The notes under the pieces were generated by a model. The model was not told where the DNA came from. It ran no database searches and was given only the letters and a program-made list of their open reading frames with translations. DNA of 64,000 bases from contig NZ_JAIVKX010000006.1 of the NCBI RefSeq assembly GCF_020524285.1, positions 1 through 64,000 on the forward strand. Reading direction: 5' to 3'. The DNA comes from Alloyangia pacifica (GTDB lineage: Bacteria; Pseudomonadota; Alphaproteobacteria; Rhodobacterales; Rhodobacteraceae). The position numbers and the translations under genes were made by a program. Shown here piece after piece: positions 29,687-38,301 of the stretch; positions within the stretch are counted from its first letter, which is position 1; each line of letters opens with the position of its first letter.

Positions 29687-31129
29687 TCACGCGCGGGTAG
29701 AGCGGGCAGGGGCGGGGGTGAATGTCGCCTCCATGTCCCACGGGTAGATGCCCGGCGCGCGGTGCCGGCTCTCGAGCCGCGGGATGTCCTGGTTCACCAC
29801 GCCATCGGTCAGCGCCATGAGGTTCGGATTGGCGATCGGCGCGAGGTCGGGCGACAGGTAGCCCGACTTCACCACCAGCAGGCCGACCTTGCGCGGGTCG
29901 AGGCCGAGAAGCTCGAAATCCTCGAAATTGTGGTAGGGCCTGCGCCGCGCAGCGAGCACGAGGGTAATGCCGCCGGTCTTCACCACGGCCTGGGCAAAGG
30001 CGCCGCCGGCGCCCTCCACGAGGTTGACCACTGTGAAGCGGGCGGTAGCCCTTTCGCCCGCCGGGTCGAGCTTCGCACCGACGGTCAACTCCAGCTCGGC
30101 GCCGAGGCCGGCGGTGAAGCAGGCGGCGACGGCCTCTGGGTCGGTGATCCCGGCGATGAGTGCGTCTTGCCAATCCCGCTCGATCAGCGCCTTCAGCACC
30201 AGGCCGTTGTCGCCGACCCCGCCGCCGGTGGGGTTGTCGCCGCTCTCGGCGAGGATCACCGGCGCGGTGCCCGCCTTGGCGGCGATCTCCAGCATCTCGT
30301 TCAGTGGGCCGGTCACCGGGCCGAAGGCGAAGTCTCCGCGCGCATCCCAATAGGCCTGGGCCAGTTCGGTGGCGACGGCCTCGGCCCCGGCGGCATCGGT
30401 GGCGGTGACGATGGCGGCGGCGGTGCCGCGCGGCTCGTCGGCCCAGACGTAGCCGACCATCTGGTCGGCGGACCAGATGCCGGGGCGCCGGTCATGGTCG
30501 GGCAGGGCGGCATAGAGCGACTTGGCGGGTTCATCCTCGGTCGAGGAGCGTTCGCCGGGCATCAGCACCGGGATCTTCGCCCAGGTGACAAATGGGCGCT
30601 CGCCGCTGCGCAGGCAGCGCAGCAACATCTCCCAGGCGCGCTGCATGGTCTCGGCCACGTCGATGTGCGGCGCGGTGCGATAGGCGGCAAACATGTCGAT
30701 TTGGTCGATGATCCGCTGGCTGACGTTGCCGTGCAGGTCGTAGCTGACCGAGATCGGCACCTCGGGGCCGACGAGATCGCGCACCGCCTTGATCCAGTCG
30801 CCCTCGGCGTCCCACATGCCATCCACGTGCATCGCGCCATGCATGGCGAGATAGACGCCGTCGAGCGGCAGCGCCGCCTCGAGCCGGGACAGCAGGTCGG
30901 CCTTGAAGCCCTCGTAGGCGGCGCGATCCACCGGCCCGCCGGGCACGGCGCGGGCGTGCAGCAGCGGCAGCACCTCCACGTCGTCCTGCGGCAGGAAGGC
31001 GAAATACTCCGAGGCGGTCAGCTCGTCGCCGCGCATGACGGCGAAATCCTCGGCGCGGATGAGCACGGGGTTGTAGGTCGAGCATTCGGTGTGGATGCCT
31101 CCGACGGCGATCCGTTTCTTCGTGGTCAT
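29687..31129 (-). CDS. M81-family (MlrC-like) metallohydrolase (A)
   Basis: 480-aa zinc hydrolase of the microcystinase C family. Expected metal-site segments: GGIHTECSTYNP near the N-terminus, GVYLAMHGAMHVDG, VSYDLHGNVSQR and YRTAPHIDVAET. The C-terminal domain has ESGDNPTGGGVGDN. MlrC cleaves amide bonds of a linear tetrapeptide, but most family members are uncharacterised. It lies between the MFS and rpiR genes on the same strand. A second, divergent paralogue is at 41.8 kb, so the island has two hydrolases that may act on amide- or peptide-linked sugars. Confidence 0.9.
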   Translation of the reverse strand: MTTKKRIAVGGIHTECSTYNPVLIRAEDFAVMRGDELTASEYFAFLPQDDVEVLPLLHARAVPGGPVDRAAYEGFKADLLSRLEAALPLDGVYLAMHGAMHVDGMWDAEGDWIKAVRDLVGPEVPISVSYDLHGNVSQRIIDQIDMFAAYRTAPHIDVAETMQRAWEMLLRCLRSGERPFVTWAKIPVLMPGERSSTEDEPAKSLYAALPDHDRRPGIWSADQMVGYVWADEPRGTAAAIVTATDAAGAEAVATELAQAYWDARGDFAFGPVTGPLNEMLEIAAKAGTAPVILAESGDNPTGGGVGDNGLVLKALIERDWQDALIAGITDPEAVAACFTAGLGAELELTVGAKLDPAGERATARFTVVNLVEGAGGAFAQAVVKTGGITLVLAARRRPYHNFEDFELLGLDPRKVGLLVVKSGYLSPDLAPIANPNLMALTDGVVNQDIPRLESRHRAPGIYPWDMEATFTPAPARSTRA

Positions 31130-31194
31130 GGGGGTCTCTGGCCTGTTGGTCTGGCGTTGCGGGGCGGGCCGCTTTGGCGCGGCCTCTTGCGGGC

Positions 31195-32058
31195 TCAGTC
31201 GCCCAGAAGCTGGCGGTCGTCGCCGTCACGGTGGCGGATCAGGCTCTCCTTGATCCGGCGCAGGGTGGCGGCGCTCTCGGTCCGGTTGGTGTAGGCGACG
31301 AGGTTGGCGAGGATGTCGACGACGGCGAGCATGGCGTAGCGGGTCGAGGTCGGTCGGAAGATGTTCTCGCCCTCGGGCAGATCGACGGTGAGCACCACGT
31401 CGGCGGCCTCGGCCACCGGCGAGCCGGACTGGGTGAGCGCGATGGTCGTCGCCCCCTGGTCGCGGGCGAGCTCGAAGGCGCGCACCAGTTCGGCGTTGCG
31501 CCCCGAGAAGGAGGAGCCGATCACCACGTCGCGCGGCGTGACCGCCGAGGCCTGCATCATCTGCATGCCGTGGTCCGTCGAAGTGGTGATCCGTGCGCCG
31601 AGCCGGAACAGCCGGTTCTGCATCTCGTTGACGATCATCGAGGAATTGCCGCCCGAGCCGAAGGCGTAGATCATCTCGGCGCCCGCGAGGGTCTCGGAAG
31701 CCCGTTCCAGCGCCGCCATGTCGAGCGCGTCGTGCATCATGAAGAGCGCCTTCTGCGCCTTGGTGACGATGTCCTCGGCCACCTCGGAGGGCGTGCTGGA
31801 GCGCGCCTCTGGCCGCAGGTAGCGCAGCCCGACGTAGGAGGACTTGGCCAGGGTGACCTTGAAGTCGGAGAAGGAATTGCAGCCGAGGCGGCGGCAGAAG
31901 CGGGTCACGGTGGGCGGCGACACTTCGGCCCTTGCGGCGAGGTCGGTGATCGAGGCATTGGTGGCGAAATCGATGTCCTTCAACACCAGGTCGGCAATGC
32001 GCTGCTCGGACTGCGAGAGCTTCAGCCCCTCCTGCATCAGCGTTGCAAAGATATCCAT
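31195..32058 (-). CDS. RpiR/MurR-family transcriptional regulator
   Basis: 287-aa regulator with an N-terminal helix-turn-helix domain (about 1-77; ITDLAARAEVSPPTVTRFCRRLG) and a C-terminal SIS domain (about 120-265; AFGSGGNSSMIVNEMQ, VIGSSFSGRNAEL, ALTQSGSPVAEAAD) that normally binds phosphosugars. Its promoter contains GAAAATCATTTTC, and similar sites are present in the other three divergent promoters of the island, so it is the likely local regulator, probably autoregulated. The signal is presumably an amino-sugar phosphate such as GlcNAc-6-P or GlcN-6-P; that is inference. Confidence 0.92.
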   Translation of the reverse strand: MDIFATLMQEGLKLSQSEQRIADLVLKDIDFATNASITDLAARAEVSPPTVTRFCRRLGCNSFSDFKVTLAKSSYVGLRYLRPEARSSTPSEVAEDIVTKAQKALFMMHDALDMAALERASETLAGAEMIYAFGSGGNSSMIVNEMQNRLFRLGARITTSTDHGMQMMQASAVTPRDVVIGSSFSGRNAELVRAFELARDQGATTIALTQSGSPVAEAADVVLTVDLPEGENIFRPTSTRYAMLAVVDILANLVAYTNRTESAATLRRIKESLIRHRDGDDRQLLGD

Positions 32059-32118
32059 CGGCCGTCCCCTTCGGCGGTTTCATCGGTGTCCGATCGCGGC
32101 GAAGCGCGCCTCGGGTCC

Positions 32119-32131
32119 GAAAATCATTTTC
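32119..32131. promoter_or_regulatory. putative RpiR operator at its own promoter
   Basis: GAAAATCATTTTC, differing at one base from the two ridA copies. It is 60 bp before the rpiR start and about 100 bp before the rightward NTF2-like gene. Read on the minus strand, an extra GAAAAT half-site abuts it. A TTGACA -35-like hexamer follows at 32141-32146. Confidence 0.65.
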
Positions 32132-32232
32132 TTATTTTCGTTGACACTCTGGCATGAGCCTTGAAAAGTGGCCAGAGTTTTCGCTCAAACACGAAAAAAA
32201 TTTGCAACATGACAACAGAAGAGGCCGCAGAG

Positions 32233-32718
32233 ATGCGTGATCCGATGCAGAACCCCTTTGCGCCCGAGGACAGCGCCCGCCACGCCATCTGGGAAATGCT
32301 GGTGCCGCGCGACATCGACGCCTTCATCGGCGCCGACTGGGGGATGATCGAGGGCGATTTCATCTCCGAGAACTTCATCGGGATGAACGGCAACTTCGAT
32401 CCCGACCCGCAGAACTGGGGGCTCTCCTTCGGCTCGCTCGAGGCTTATCGCGACGAATGGCTGCGGCAGGCAGCCGAGGGGCAGAAGACCGACTATGCCG
32501 AGGATCAGCGCGCGGGCATCTTCCGGGCGACGAAGCTCGAGGAGATCGAGATCGACGGGCCGGTCGCGCTGGTGCGCAAGAAGTTCGACGGCACGATCAA
32601 GCGCGCCGATGGCGGCGAGGACCGGCTGCTGTGGCAGACGCTCTATACCTGCCGCGAGACGGCAGACGGCTGGAAGATCGCCGGTTTCGTCGGCTACCTG
32701 CCGTACGGGGGCCACTGA
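32233..32718 (+). CDS. NTF2-like / SnoaL-type domain protein
   Basis: 161-aa protein with a cone-shaped NTF2-like pattern: an N-terminal helix (HAIWEMLVPRDIDAFIGADW), then the strands IEIDGPVALVRKKFDGTIKR and LLWQTLYTCRETADGWKIAGFVGYLP. It may be a small enzyme or a binding partner; no catalytic assignment is possible. Start choice: an in-frame ATG at 32209 lacks a ribosome binding site, whereas the ATG at 32233 has AGAAGAGG at good spacing, so the latter is used. Its stop overlaps the next gene's start (TGATG), pointing to a joint task with the PLP enzyme. Confidence 0.75.
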   Translation: MRDPMQNPFAPEDSARHAIWEMLVPRDIDAFIGADWGMIEGDFISENFIGMNGNFDPDPQNWGLSFGSLEAYRDEWLRQAAEGQKTDYAEDQRAGIFRATKLEEIEIDGPVALVRKKFDGTIKRADGGEDRLLWQTLYTCRETADGWKIAGFVGYLPYGGH

Positions 32719-33815
32719 TGGCCGGCCCGCAGGACATCTGGCCCGCGCCGGGCACGCCGCTCTCGGAGTTGCTGACCCCGCTGCCGGTGATCGACGAGGC
32801 GCGCATGGCCGCCAATATCGCCCGCGCACAGGCGCATTTGGACGGCCTCGGCCGGGCCTTCCGGCCGCACATCAAGACCCACAAGCTGCCGGAGGTGGCG
32901 CGCGCCCAGACAGAGGCGGGTGCGGTCGGGATCAACTGCCAGAAGGTTACCGAGGCCGAGGTCTTCGCCGAGGCCGGTTTCGACGACATCCTGATCACCT
33001 ACAACATCCTCGGACCCGCCCGGCTGGCGCGGCTCAAGGTGCTGAACGCGCGCATTTCGCATTTGTCGGTGACCGCGGACAGCGCCGAGGTCGTGGCCGG
33101 GCTCGCCGCCACCTTCGACGCGGCGCATCCGCTGACGGTGCTGGTCGAATGCGACACCGGCGGAAAGCGCTGCGGCGTGCAGACGCCGGAGGCGGCCGCC
33201 TCCCTCGCGGCTGAGATCGCAGCGGCCGAGGGGCTGCGCTTCGGCGGGCTGATGACCTATCCGGCGCCGGGCGGGGCCGCGGCGGTCGAGGGCTTCGTGA
33301 CCGCGGCCAAGGCGCTTCTGCAGGAGGCCGGGCTGGAGTGTCCGGTGGTGACGGTCGGCGGCACGCCGGACTTCTTTGCTGCCGGAGACATCCCCTCGGC
33401 CACCGAGCACCGCGCCGGGACATATGTCTACAACGACCGCGCCATGGTGCGGGCGGGTCATGCCACCCTCGAGGATTGCGCCATGCACATCCTTGTCACC
33501 GTGGTCTCGCGCCCGACGCCCGACCGGGCGGTGATCGACGCCGGCTCCAAGGCGCTGACCTCGGACCTTCTGGGCTTTCAGGACCACGGGCTGATCGTCG
33601 AGTATCCCGGCGCGCGGATCACCGGGCTGTCGGAAGAGCACGGTGTGGTGGATCTTTCTGGCATTGACGGCGCGGGGCCGAAGGTCGGCGACGTGCTGCG
33701 GGTGATCCCGAACCACACCTGTGTCGTGACCAACCTCTTCGACCGGATGGTCTTTCATGACGGCGAGAGGGTGACGCGGGTGCTCGATGTGGCCGCGCGC
33801 GGCACCGTCTGGTGA
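32718..33815 (+). CDS. DSD1-family PLP enzyme (D-threonine aldolase / D-serine dehydratase-like)
   Basis: 365-aa fold-type III PLP enzyme. The N-terminal alanine racemase-like barrel has the Schiff-base Lys in FRPHIKTHKLPE; then NCQKVTEAEVFAEAG and the phosphate-binding VGGTPDFFA. The C-terminal D-serine dehydratase-like domain ends with IPNHTCVVTNLFD, whose His and Cys are the metal ligands of eukaryotic-type D-serine dehydratase. Known activities are D-serine dehydration and D-3-hydroxyamino-acid aldol cleavage. In an amino-sugar island a D-glucosaminate dehydratase role is conceivable. RidA would clear the enamine product. Substrate not proven. Confidence 0.88.
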   Translation: MAGPQDIWPAPGTPLSELLTPLPVIDEARMAANIARAQAHLDGLGRAFRPHIKTHKLPEVARAQTEAGAVGINCQKVTEAEVFAEAGFDDILITYNILGPARLARLKVLNARISHLSVTADSAEVVAGLAATFDAAHPLTVLVECDTGGKRCGVQTPEAAASLAAEIAAAEGLRFGGLMTYPAPGGAAAVEGFVTAAKALLQEAGLECPVVTVGGTPDFFAAGDIPSATEHRAGTYVYNDRAMVRAGHATLEDCAMHILVTVVSRPTPDRAVIDAGSKALTSDLLGFQDHGLIVEYPGARITGLSEEHGVVDLSGIDGAGPKVGDVLRVIPNHTCVVTNLFDRMVFHDGERVTRVLDVAARGTVW

Positions 33816-33871
33816 GATAGGCGTCCGTCGACCACAGAGAGCCACGGCGAGGACTCCGAAGTCACAAGAAA

Positions 33872-33905
33872 ATGCCCCCGCGACCTACGCGGGGGCATCT
33901 TGTTT
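33872..33905. terminator. bidirectional intrinsic terminator
   Basis: A perfect 11-bp stem (33872-33882 with 33888-33898) with a 5-nt loop. CTTGTTT follows on the plus strand and TTTTCTTGTG on the minus strand, so it can end both the PLP-enzyme transcript and the facing ABC operon. Confidence 0.9.
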
Positions 33906-33946
33906 CAGTCTGCCGGCAGCACCGGGCGTGAGCCCGGCGAGGTGGC

Positions 33947-35071
33947 TCAGGCGGTGGCCACGTCCGGGATCGGCATCGAGCTGTCGACCTTGCGGGCGAG
34001 CGCATCGCCCGCGGCGTCGAAGAGGTGGCAGTCGGCGGCGACGAAGGAGAGCGTGGCCGGCGTCTCCGGCGCGACCGGGGAGGACCCCGGCAGCAGTGCC
34101 GAAACCGTGCCCACGCCGTCGAGTTCGGCATAGGCCACGGTGTTGACCCCGAGCCGCTCGACCACACTCGGGACCACGTCGAACGACAGGTCGCCGCCTG
34201 CCTGGCTCAGGTGTTCGGGGCGGATGCCCAGGGTGATCTGCGTGCCTTCGAGATTGCGCGGCGCCTCGACGGGCACGGTGATCGTGCCGCCGGTCACGAG
34301 GCTCACCGTGGCCCCCTCGGGGCCGACGGAGGTGCAGGTGCCGGGGATGAAGTTCATCCGCGGGTTGCCGATGAAGCCCGCGACGAAAAGGTTGTCGGGC
34401 TTGTGGTAAAGCTCCAGCGGGGCACCGACCTGGCTGATGTTGCCGCCGTCCAGCACCACGATGCGGTCGGCCATGGTCATCGCCTCGACCTGATCGTGGG
34501 TGACGTAGATCATCGTCGCCTTGAGCTTCTGGTGCAGCGCGGTCAGTTCGATCCGCATCTCGGCGCGCAGCGCGGCGTCGAGGTTCGAGAGCGGCTCGTC
34601 GAACAGGAAGATCGACGGCTGGCGCACGATGGCGCGGCCGATGGCGACGCGCTGGCGCTGGCCACCCGAGAGGTTGCCGGGCTTCTGCTGCAGGCGGCTT
34701 TCGAGCTGCAGCACCCGCGCGGCGCGCATCACGCGCTCCTTGATCTCGGCCTCGGGGAGCTTCTCGACGCGCAGCGGAAAGGCGATGTTCTCGAAGACCG
34801 ACATATGCGGGTAGAGCGCGTAGCTCTGAAACACCATGGCGATGCCACGCTTGACGGGGGGCAGATCGTTGACGCGCACGCCGTCGATGGTGCATTCGCC
34901 CTCGGTGATCTCTTCCAGCCCGCAGATCATCCGCAGCAGCGTGGACTTGCCGCAGCCCGAGGGCCCGACGAAGACGACGAATTCGCCATCCCGGATGTCG
35001 AGGTCGATCCCGTGGATGACCTCAAATTTGTTGAAGCGTTTCTTCACACCGCTCAGGGCAAGCTGTCCCAA
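33947..35071 (-). CDS. UgpC/MalK-type ABC transporter ATPase
   Basis: 374-aa ATPase energising a CUT1 sugar importer. Walker A GPSGCGKST, signature LSGGQRQRVAIGRA, Walker B IFLFDEP and the switch His in YVTHDQ are intact; residues from about 240 form the regulatory TOBE/MalK domain. The start appears to be TTG (35071), preceded by AAGGAAT. It is the last gene of the importer operon. Such ATPases are often shared among several sugar importers. Confidence 0.93.
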   Translation of the reverse strand: MGQLALSGVKKRFNKFEVIHGIDLDIRDGEFVVFVGPSGCGKSTLLRMICGLEEITEGECTIDGVRVNDLPPVKRGIAMVFQSYALYPHMSVFENIAFPLRVEKLPEAEIKERVMRAARVLQLESRLQQKPGNLSGGQRQRVAIGRAIVRQPSIFLFDEPLSNLDAALRAEMRIELTALHQKLKATMIYVTHDQVEAMTMADRIVVLDGGNISQVGAPLELYHKPDNLFVAGFIGNPRMNFIPGTCTSVGPEGATVSLVTGGTITVPVEAPRNLEGTQITLGIRPEHLSQAGGDLSFDVVPSVVERLGVNTVAYAELDGVGTVSALLPGSSPVAPETPATLSFVAADCHLFDAAGDALARKVDSSMPIPDVATA

Positions 35072-35142
35072 GGGAGATTCCTTTCCTAGTCAAGCGGTCC
35101 GGACCCGAAGGTCCGGACCATGAGACCCCTTGCGGGCTCAGA

Positions 35143-36351
35143 TCACTCGAGTTCCTTCAGGGCTTCGTCGGCCTTGGCCAGCGCGTCGGCGGGCTCGGCC
35201 TGACCGGTGACCACGGATTGCACCATCTCGATCATGATGTTCTGGAAGCCGCGGTAGTCGGTGAACAGCGGCTCCGGACCACCGAACTCGATGCCGTCGA
35301 TATAGGGCGCCCAATAGGGCGTCTCTGCGACCAGCGCGTCGATGTTCGCCGAGGGGCGCAGCGGGGTCAGGCCTTCGGCGAGGTCATATTCCTCCTGCGC
35401 TTCCGGCGCGGTGAGGAACTTCGCCAGTTCCATGGCCTTCTCTTCGTAGCCGGAGCCGGAGAAGACGGCGAGGCTGTCGGTGATCAGCAGCGTGCCGGGG
35501 CCCTCGGCTTCCGGGCCGAGCGGCAGGTTGGCCACGCCCCAGTCGATGTCGGTGTCCTGCAGGCGTGAGACGGCGCCGATCGAGGCGTGCATCATCGCCA
35601 CGCCGCCGTCGAGGAAGATCGCGCGGACCTCGTTCTGCTCGTAGGCGGTCGGACCTTCCTCGGAGTAGGGGACCAGCGCCTTGTAGGCTTCCAGCGCCTC
35701 GAGGTTCTGCGGCGAGTTCAGGACGATGTTGCCCTCGTCGTCGACCACCTGGCCGTTGTTGGTGTACACCCAGTGCAGGAACTGGTGCATGGTGTTGTCG
35801 AAGGTCTTGGCGACGAGGCCAAAGCCGGCGCTGTCGGTGTTCTCGGTGACGGCCTTGGCGGCGTCGATGACCTCGGCCCAGGTCTTGGGCGGGGTTTCCG
35901 GGTCGAGACCGGCTTCCTTGAAGAGATCCTTGTTCCAGTAGAACGCCTTGGTGGAGAAGGCGACCGGAACGCCCCACTGCTCGCCTTGGTAGGTCACCGT
36001 GTCGACCACGTTGGGATAGTAGGAGGCCTTTTCCTCGTCGCTCATCGGCACCGGCTCGATCAGGCCGAACTCGGCGAATTCCTTCAGGGTGCGCGAGCCG
36101 ACATAGGCAAGGCCGACCGGGGTGCCGGCGACGGCGAGCGTGGTCACCTTGTCCTGGCACTGGCCCCAGCCGACGACCTCGGGGGCGACGGTCCAGCCCT
36201 CGTTCTCGGCTTCCCACTGGTCGATGTACTTCTGCTGGACCGGGTTCATCGTGTCGCCGCAGACGATCATCGAGATCTCTTCGGCCATGGCAGGCATCGC
36301 GGCGGTCAGCGCGGCGAGCGCGGCTCCGGTGCGAAGAAGTGTGTTGGTCAT
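35143..36351 (-). CDS. CUT1 sugar ABC transporter substrate-binding protein
   Basis: 402-aa periplasmic binding protein of family 1. The signal peptide is MTNTLLRTGAALAALTAAMP with cleavage after AMA (about residue 23). The mature part shows the typical GWGQCQDKVTTLAVAGTPVGLAYVG and SYYPNVVDTVTYQGEQWGVP segments. The ATG at 36351 follows GGAGAGAAAAG; an upstream in-frame stretch is basic and unlike the family. A 208-bp structured gap separates it from the permease genes, a common way to raise binding-protein output. The ligand is unknown; context favours an amino-sugar glycoside. Confidence 0.92.
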   Translation of the reverse strand: MTNTLLRTGAALAALTAAMPAMAEEISMIVCGDTMNPVQQKYIDQWEAENEGWTVAPEVVGWGQCQDKVTTLAVAGTPVGLAYVGSRTLKEFAEFGLIEPVPMSDEEKASYYPNVVDTVTYQGEQWGVPVAFSTKAFYWNKDLFKEAGLDPETPPKTWAEVIDAAKAVTENTDSAGFGLVAKTFDNTMHQFLHWVYTNNGQVVDDEGNIVLNSPQNLEALEAYKALVPYSEEGPTAYEQNEVRAIFLDGGVAMMHASIGAVSRLQDTDIDWGVANLPLGPEAEGPGTLLITDSLAVFSGSGYEEKAMELAKFLTAPEAQEEYDLAEGLTPLRPSANIDALVAETPYWAPYIDGIEFGGPEPLFTDYRGFQNIMIEMVQSVVTGQAEPADALAKADEALKELE

Positions 36352-36559
36352 GTTCTTTTCTCTCCTGTTGGTGCCCCGCGGGTTGGTGCCCTGTGGGGCA
36401 GGCCGGTTTGTACCGCTTGCGCGGCGGGCCTTGCTGGCGTCCCCTGTCCCGGGGCCGGTCTTTTGCCGCTCCCTTTCGCGGGAGCCGCCGGTCACCCCCT
36501 CCCTCGGGGGCCGTGGTGGGCCGCCGCGCGCGCGGCGCGGCAGCCGGGTCTTGCGCGGG
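36352..36559 (-). other. structured intergenic region, permease to binding protein
   Basis: GC-rich, gene-free. It can form several hairpins: TGCCCC 36372-36377 with GGGGCA 36395-36400, and a perfect 6-bp stem 36468-36473 with 36480-36485 around a TTTCGC loop. No T-tracts follow, so RNA stabilisation or processing is more likely than termination. Confidence 0.45.
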
Positions 36560-37420
36560 CTACTGCTTCACCGCCCCGGCGGTGAGGCCGGCGACGAGGT
36601 AGCGTTGCAGCGCGAAGATCAGGATCATCGCCGGGGCAATGCCGACGAAGCTGGCGGCCATGAGCTCGTTCCAGATCACCTCCTGCCGGCCGAAGTAGGC
36701 ATAGAGGCCGATGGGCAGCGGCATGAACTCGGTCTTGGAGTTGAAGGTCAGCGCGAAGATGAACTGCTGGGCGTAGGCGCCGATGAAGGTGGTGATCGCG
36801 ACCACGGTGATGCCGGGCATCGCCAGCGGCAGGATCACCCGGCGCAGGATGTAGAAATGGTTCGCCCCGTCGACATAGGCGGCCTCGTCCAACTCGCGCG
36901 GGATTCGGCGCATGTAGGTCGAGAGCAGCCAGATCGCCGTGGGGATCAGGAAGGCCACGCCCGGCACGATCATCGACCAGTAGGTGTTGAGCATGCCGTA
37001 GGCGCGCATCAGCCGGAACAGCGGGATCAGCAGCACCGCGCCCGAGAACATGTTCACCGCCAGGAAGGCGCCGAGCAGCGTGCCCGAGCCGCGGAAGCTG
37101 ATCCGGGCGAAAGCGTAGGAGGCGGGCACCACCAGCACGAGCACCACCAGCGTGATGACCGAGGAAATGAAGAAGGAGTTGAAGATGTAGCGGCCGAACT
37201 CCGGCACGCTCTCCCACATGGTGAAGTAGGCCTTGAACGAGCCGTTCTCGGGCAGGAACTTGTAGGGCGTCGAGAACAGCAGGCCCAGCGGTTTCAGCGA
37301 GACCAGGAAGCCCTCGATGAAGGGCGCCAGCACGAAGAAGAGGAACACGAAGATGCCGCAGTACATCAGCACCACTTCCCACCAGCGGTAGCGGTCGATC
37401 ATGGCGTTTTTCTTCATCAT
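36560..37420 (-). CDS. CUT1 sugar ABC permease (MalG type)
   Basis: 286-aa inner-membrane permease with six predicted helices. The EAA loop is ELDEAAYVDGANHFYILRRVILPLAMPG, where EAA-x3-G contacts the ATPase. The ATG at 37420 (MMKKNAMIDRY) overlaps the stop of the other permease (ATGA). Much longer open sequence upstream in this frame is only the shadow of that gene. Confidence 0.93.
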   Translation of the reverse strand: MMKKNAMIDRYRWWEVVLMYCGIFVFLFFVLAPFIEGFLVSLKPLGLLFSTPYKFLPENGSFKAYFTMWESVPEFGRYIFNSFFISSVITLVVLVLVVPASYAFARISFRGSGTLLGAFLAVNMFSGAVLLIPLFRLMRAYGMLNTYWSMIVPGVAFLIPTAIWLLSTYMRRIPRELDEAAYVDGANHFYILRRVILPLAMPGITVVAITTFIGAYAQQFIFALTFNSKTEFMPLPIGLYAYFGRQEVIWNELMAASFVGIAPAMILIFALQRYLVAGLTAGAVKQ

Positions 37421-38301
37421 GTCGTCATCCTCTTCGACAGCTTGGTCACGGCGCGGAAGTAGAGCAGCGCGAAGGCCGACAGGAACAGGCAGATCACCAC
37501 GGCGCGGGCCGCGCCCTCGCCGAACTTCTTGGAGCCGAGCGCGGTCGAATAGGTGTCGATGATCATCGTGGTGGTCGAGCCCGACGGGCCGCCCTGGGTG
37601 AGGATCCAGATCGGGTCGAAGGAGTTGAAGGTCGAGATCAGCGAGATCATCGACATGGTGATCGCCGCCGGGAAGATCATCGGCAGGGTGATCCGGCGCA
37701 TCCGGTAGAAGCGGCTGGCGCCATCGGTCCAGGCGGCCTCGTGCAGGTCCTGCGGCACTGACTGCACCGCGGCCAGCATATACATGGTGACCATCGGCAC
37801 GCCGATCCACACGTCGGTGATGATCGTCGCCCAGAAGGCGGTGTTGCCATAGGCGAGGAAGGCCACCGGCCCGTCGACGAGGCCGAAGCGCTGCATCAGG
37901 CCCGAGATCATCCCGAACTGGCCGTTGTACATCCAGCCCCACATGAAGATGCCGATGGCCATGGGCACGATCCACGGCGGCATGGTCAGGATGCGGAACA
38001 GGGCGCGGCCGGGCAGGGCGGCATTGAGCAGCATCGCGCCGCCGGTGCCGATAATCATCTTCAGCGAGACCGACAGGAAGGTCCACAGGAAGGTGCGACC
38101 GATGATGGTGGCGAACTCCGGGTCGAAGATCTTCGCGTAGTTCTCCCAGCCGATGTAATTGGTGGTGCGGCGCAGCGAGGCGTCGGTGAACGACAGGTTC
38201 ACCGTCTGCAGCAGCGGGTAGACGACGATGGCGGCCACATAGGCCAGCGCGGGCACCAGCAGGATCCAGGCGAAGAGGACGGCGGATTTCTGTCCGGGCA
38301 T
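37417..38301 (-). CDS. CUT1 sugar ABC permease (MalF type)
   Basis: 294-aa permease with six helices and the EAA loop DLHEAAWTDGASRFYRMRRITLPMIFP. The TQGGPSGSTTTMI segment is characteristic of MalF/UgpA-type subunits. The ATG at 38301 overlaps the stop of the Gfo/Idh gene by one base (TGATG), linking substrate oxidation and uptake in one transcript. Confidence 0.93.
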   Translation of the reverse strand: MPGQKSAVLFAWILLVPALAYVAAIVVYPLLQTVNLSFTDASLRRTTNYIGWENYAKIFDPEFATIIGRTFLWTFLSVSLKMIIGTGGAMLLNAALPGRALFRILTMPPWIVPMAIGIFMWGWMYNGQFGMISGLMQRFGLVDGPVAFLAYGNTAFWATIITDVWIGVPMVTMYMLAAVQSVPQDLHEAAWTDGASRFYRMRRITLPMIFPAAITMSMISLISTFNSFDPIWILTQGGPSGSTTTMIIDTYSTALGSKKFGEGAARAVVICLFLSAFALLYFRAVTKLSKRMTT

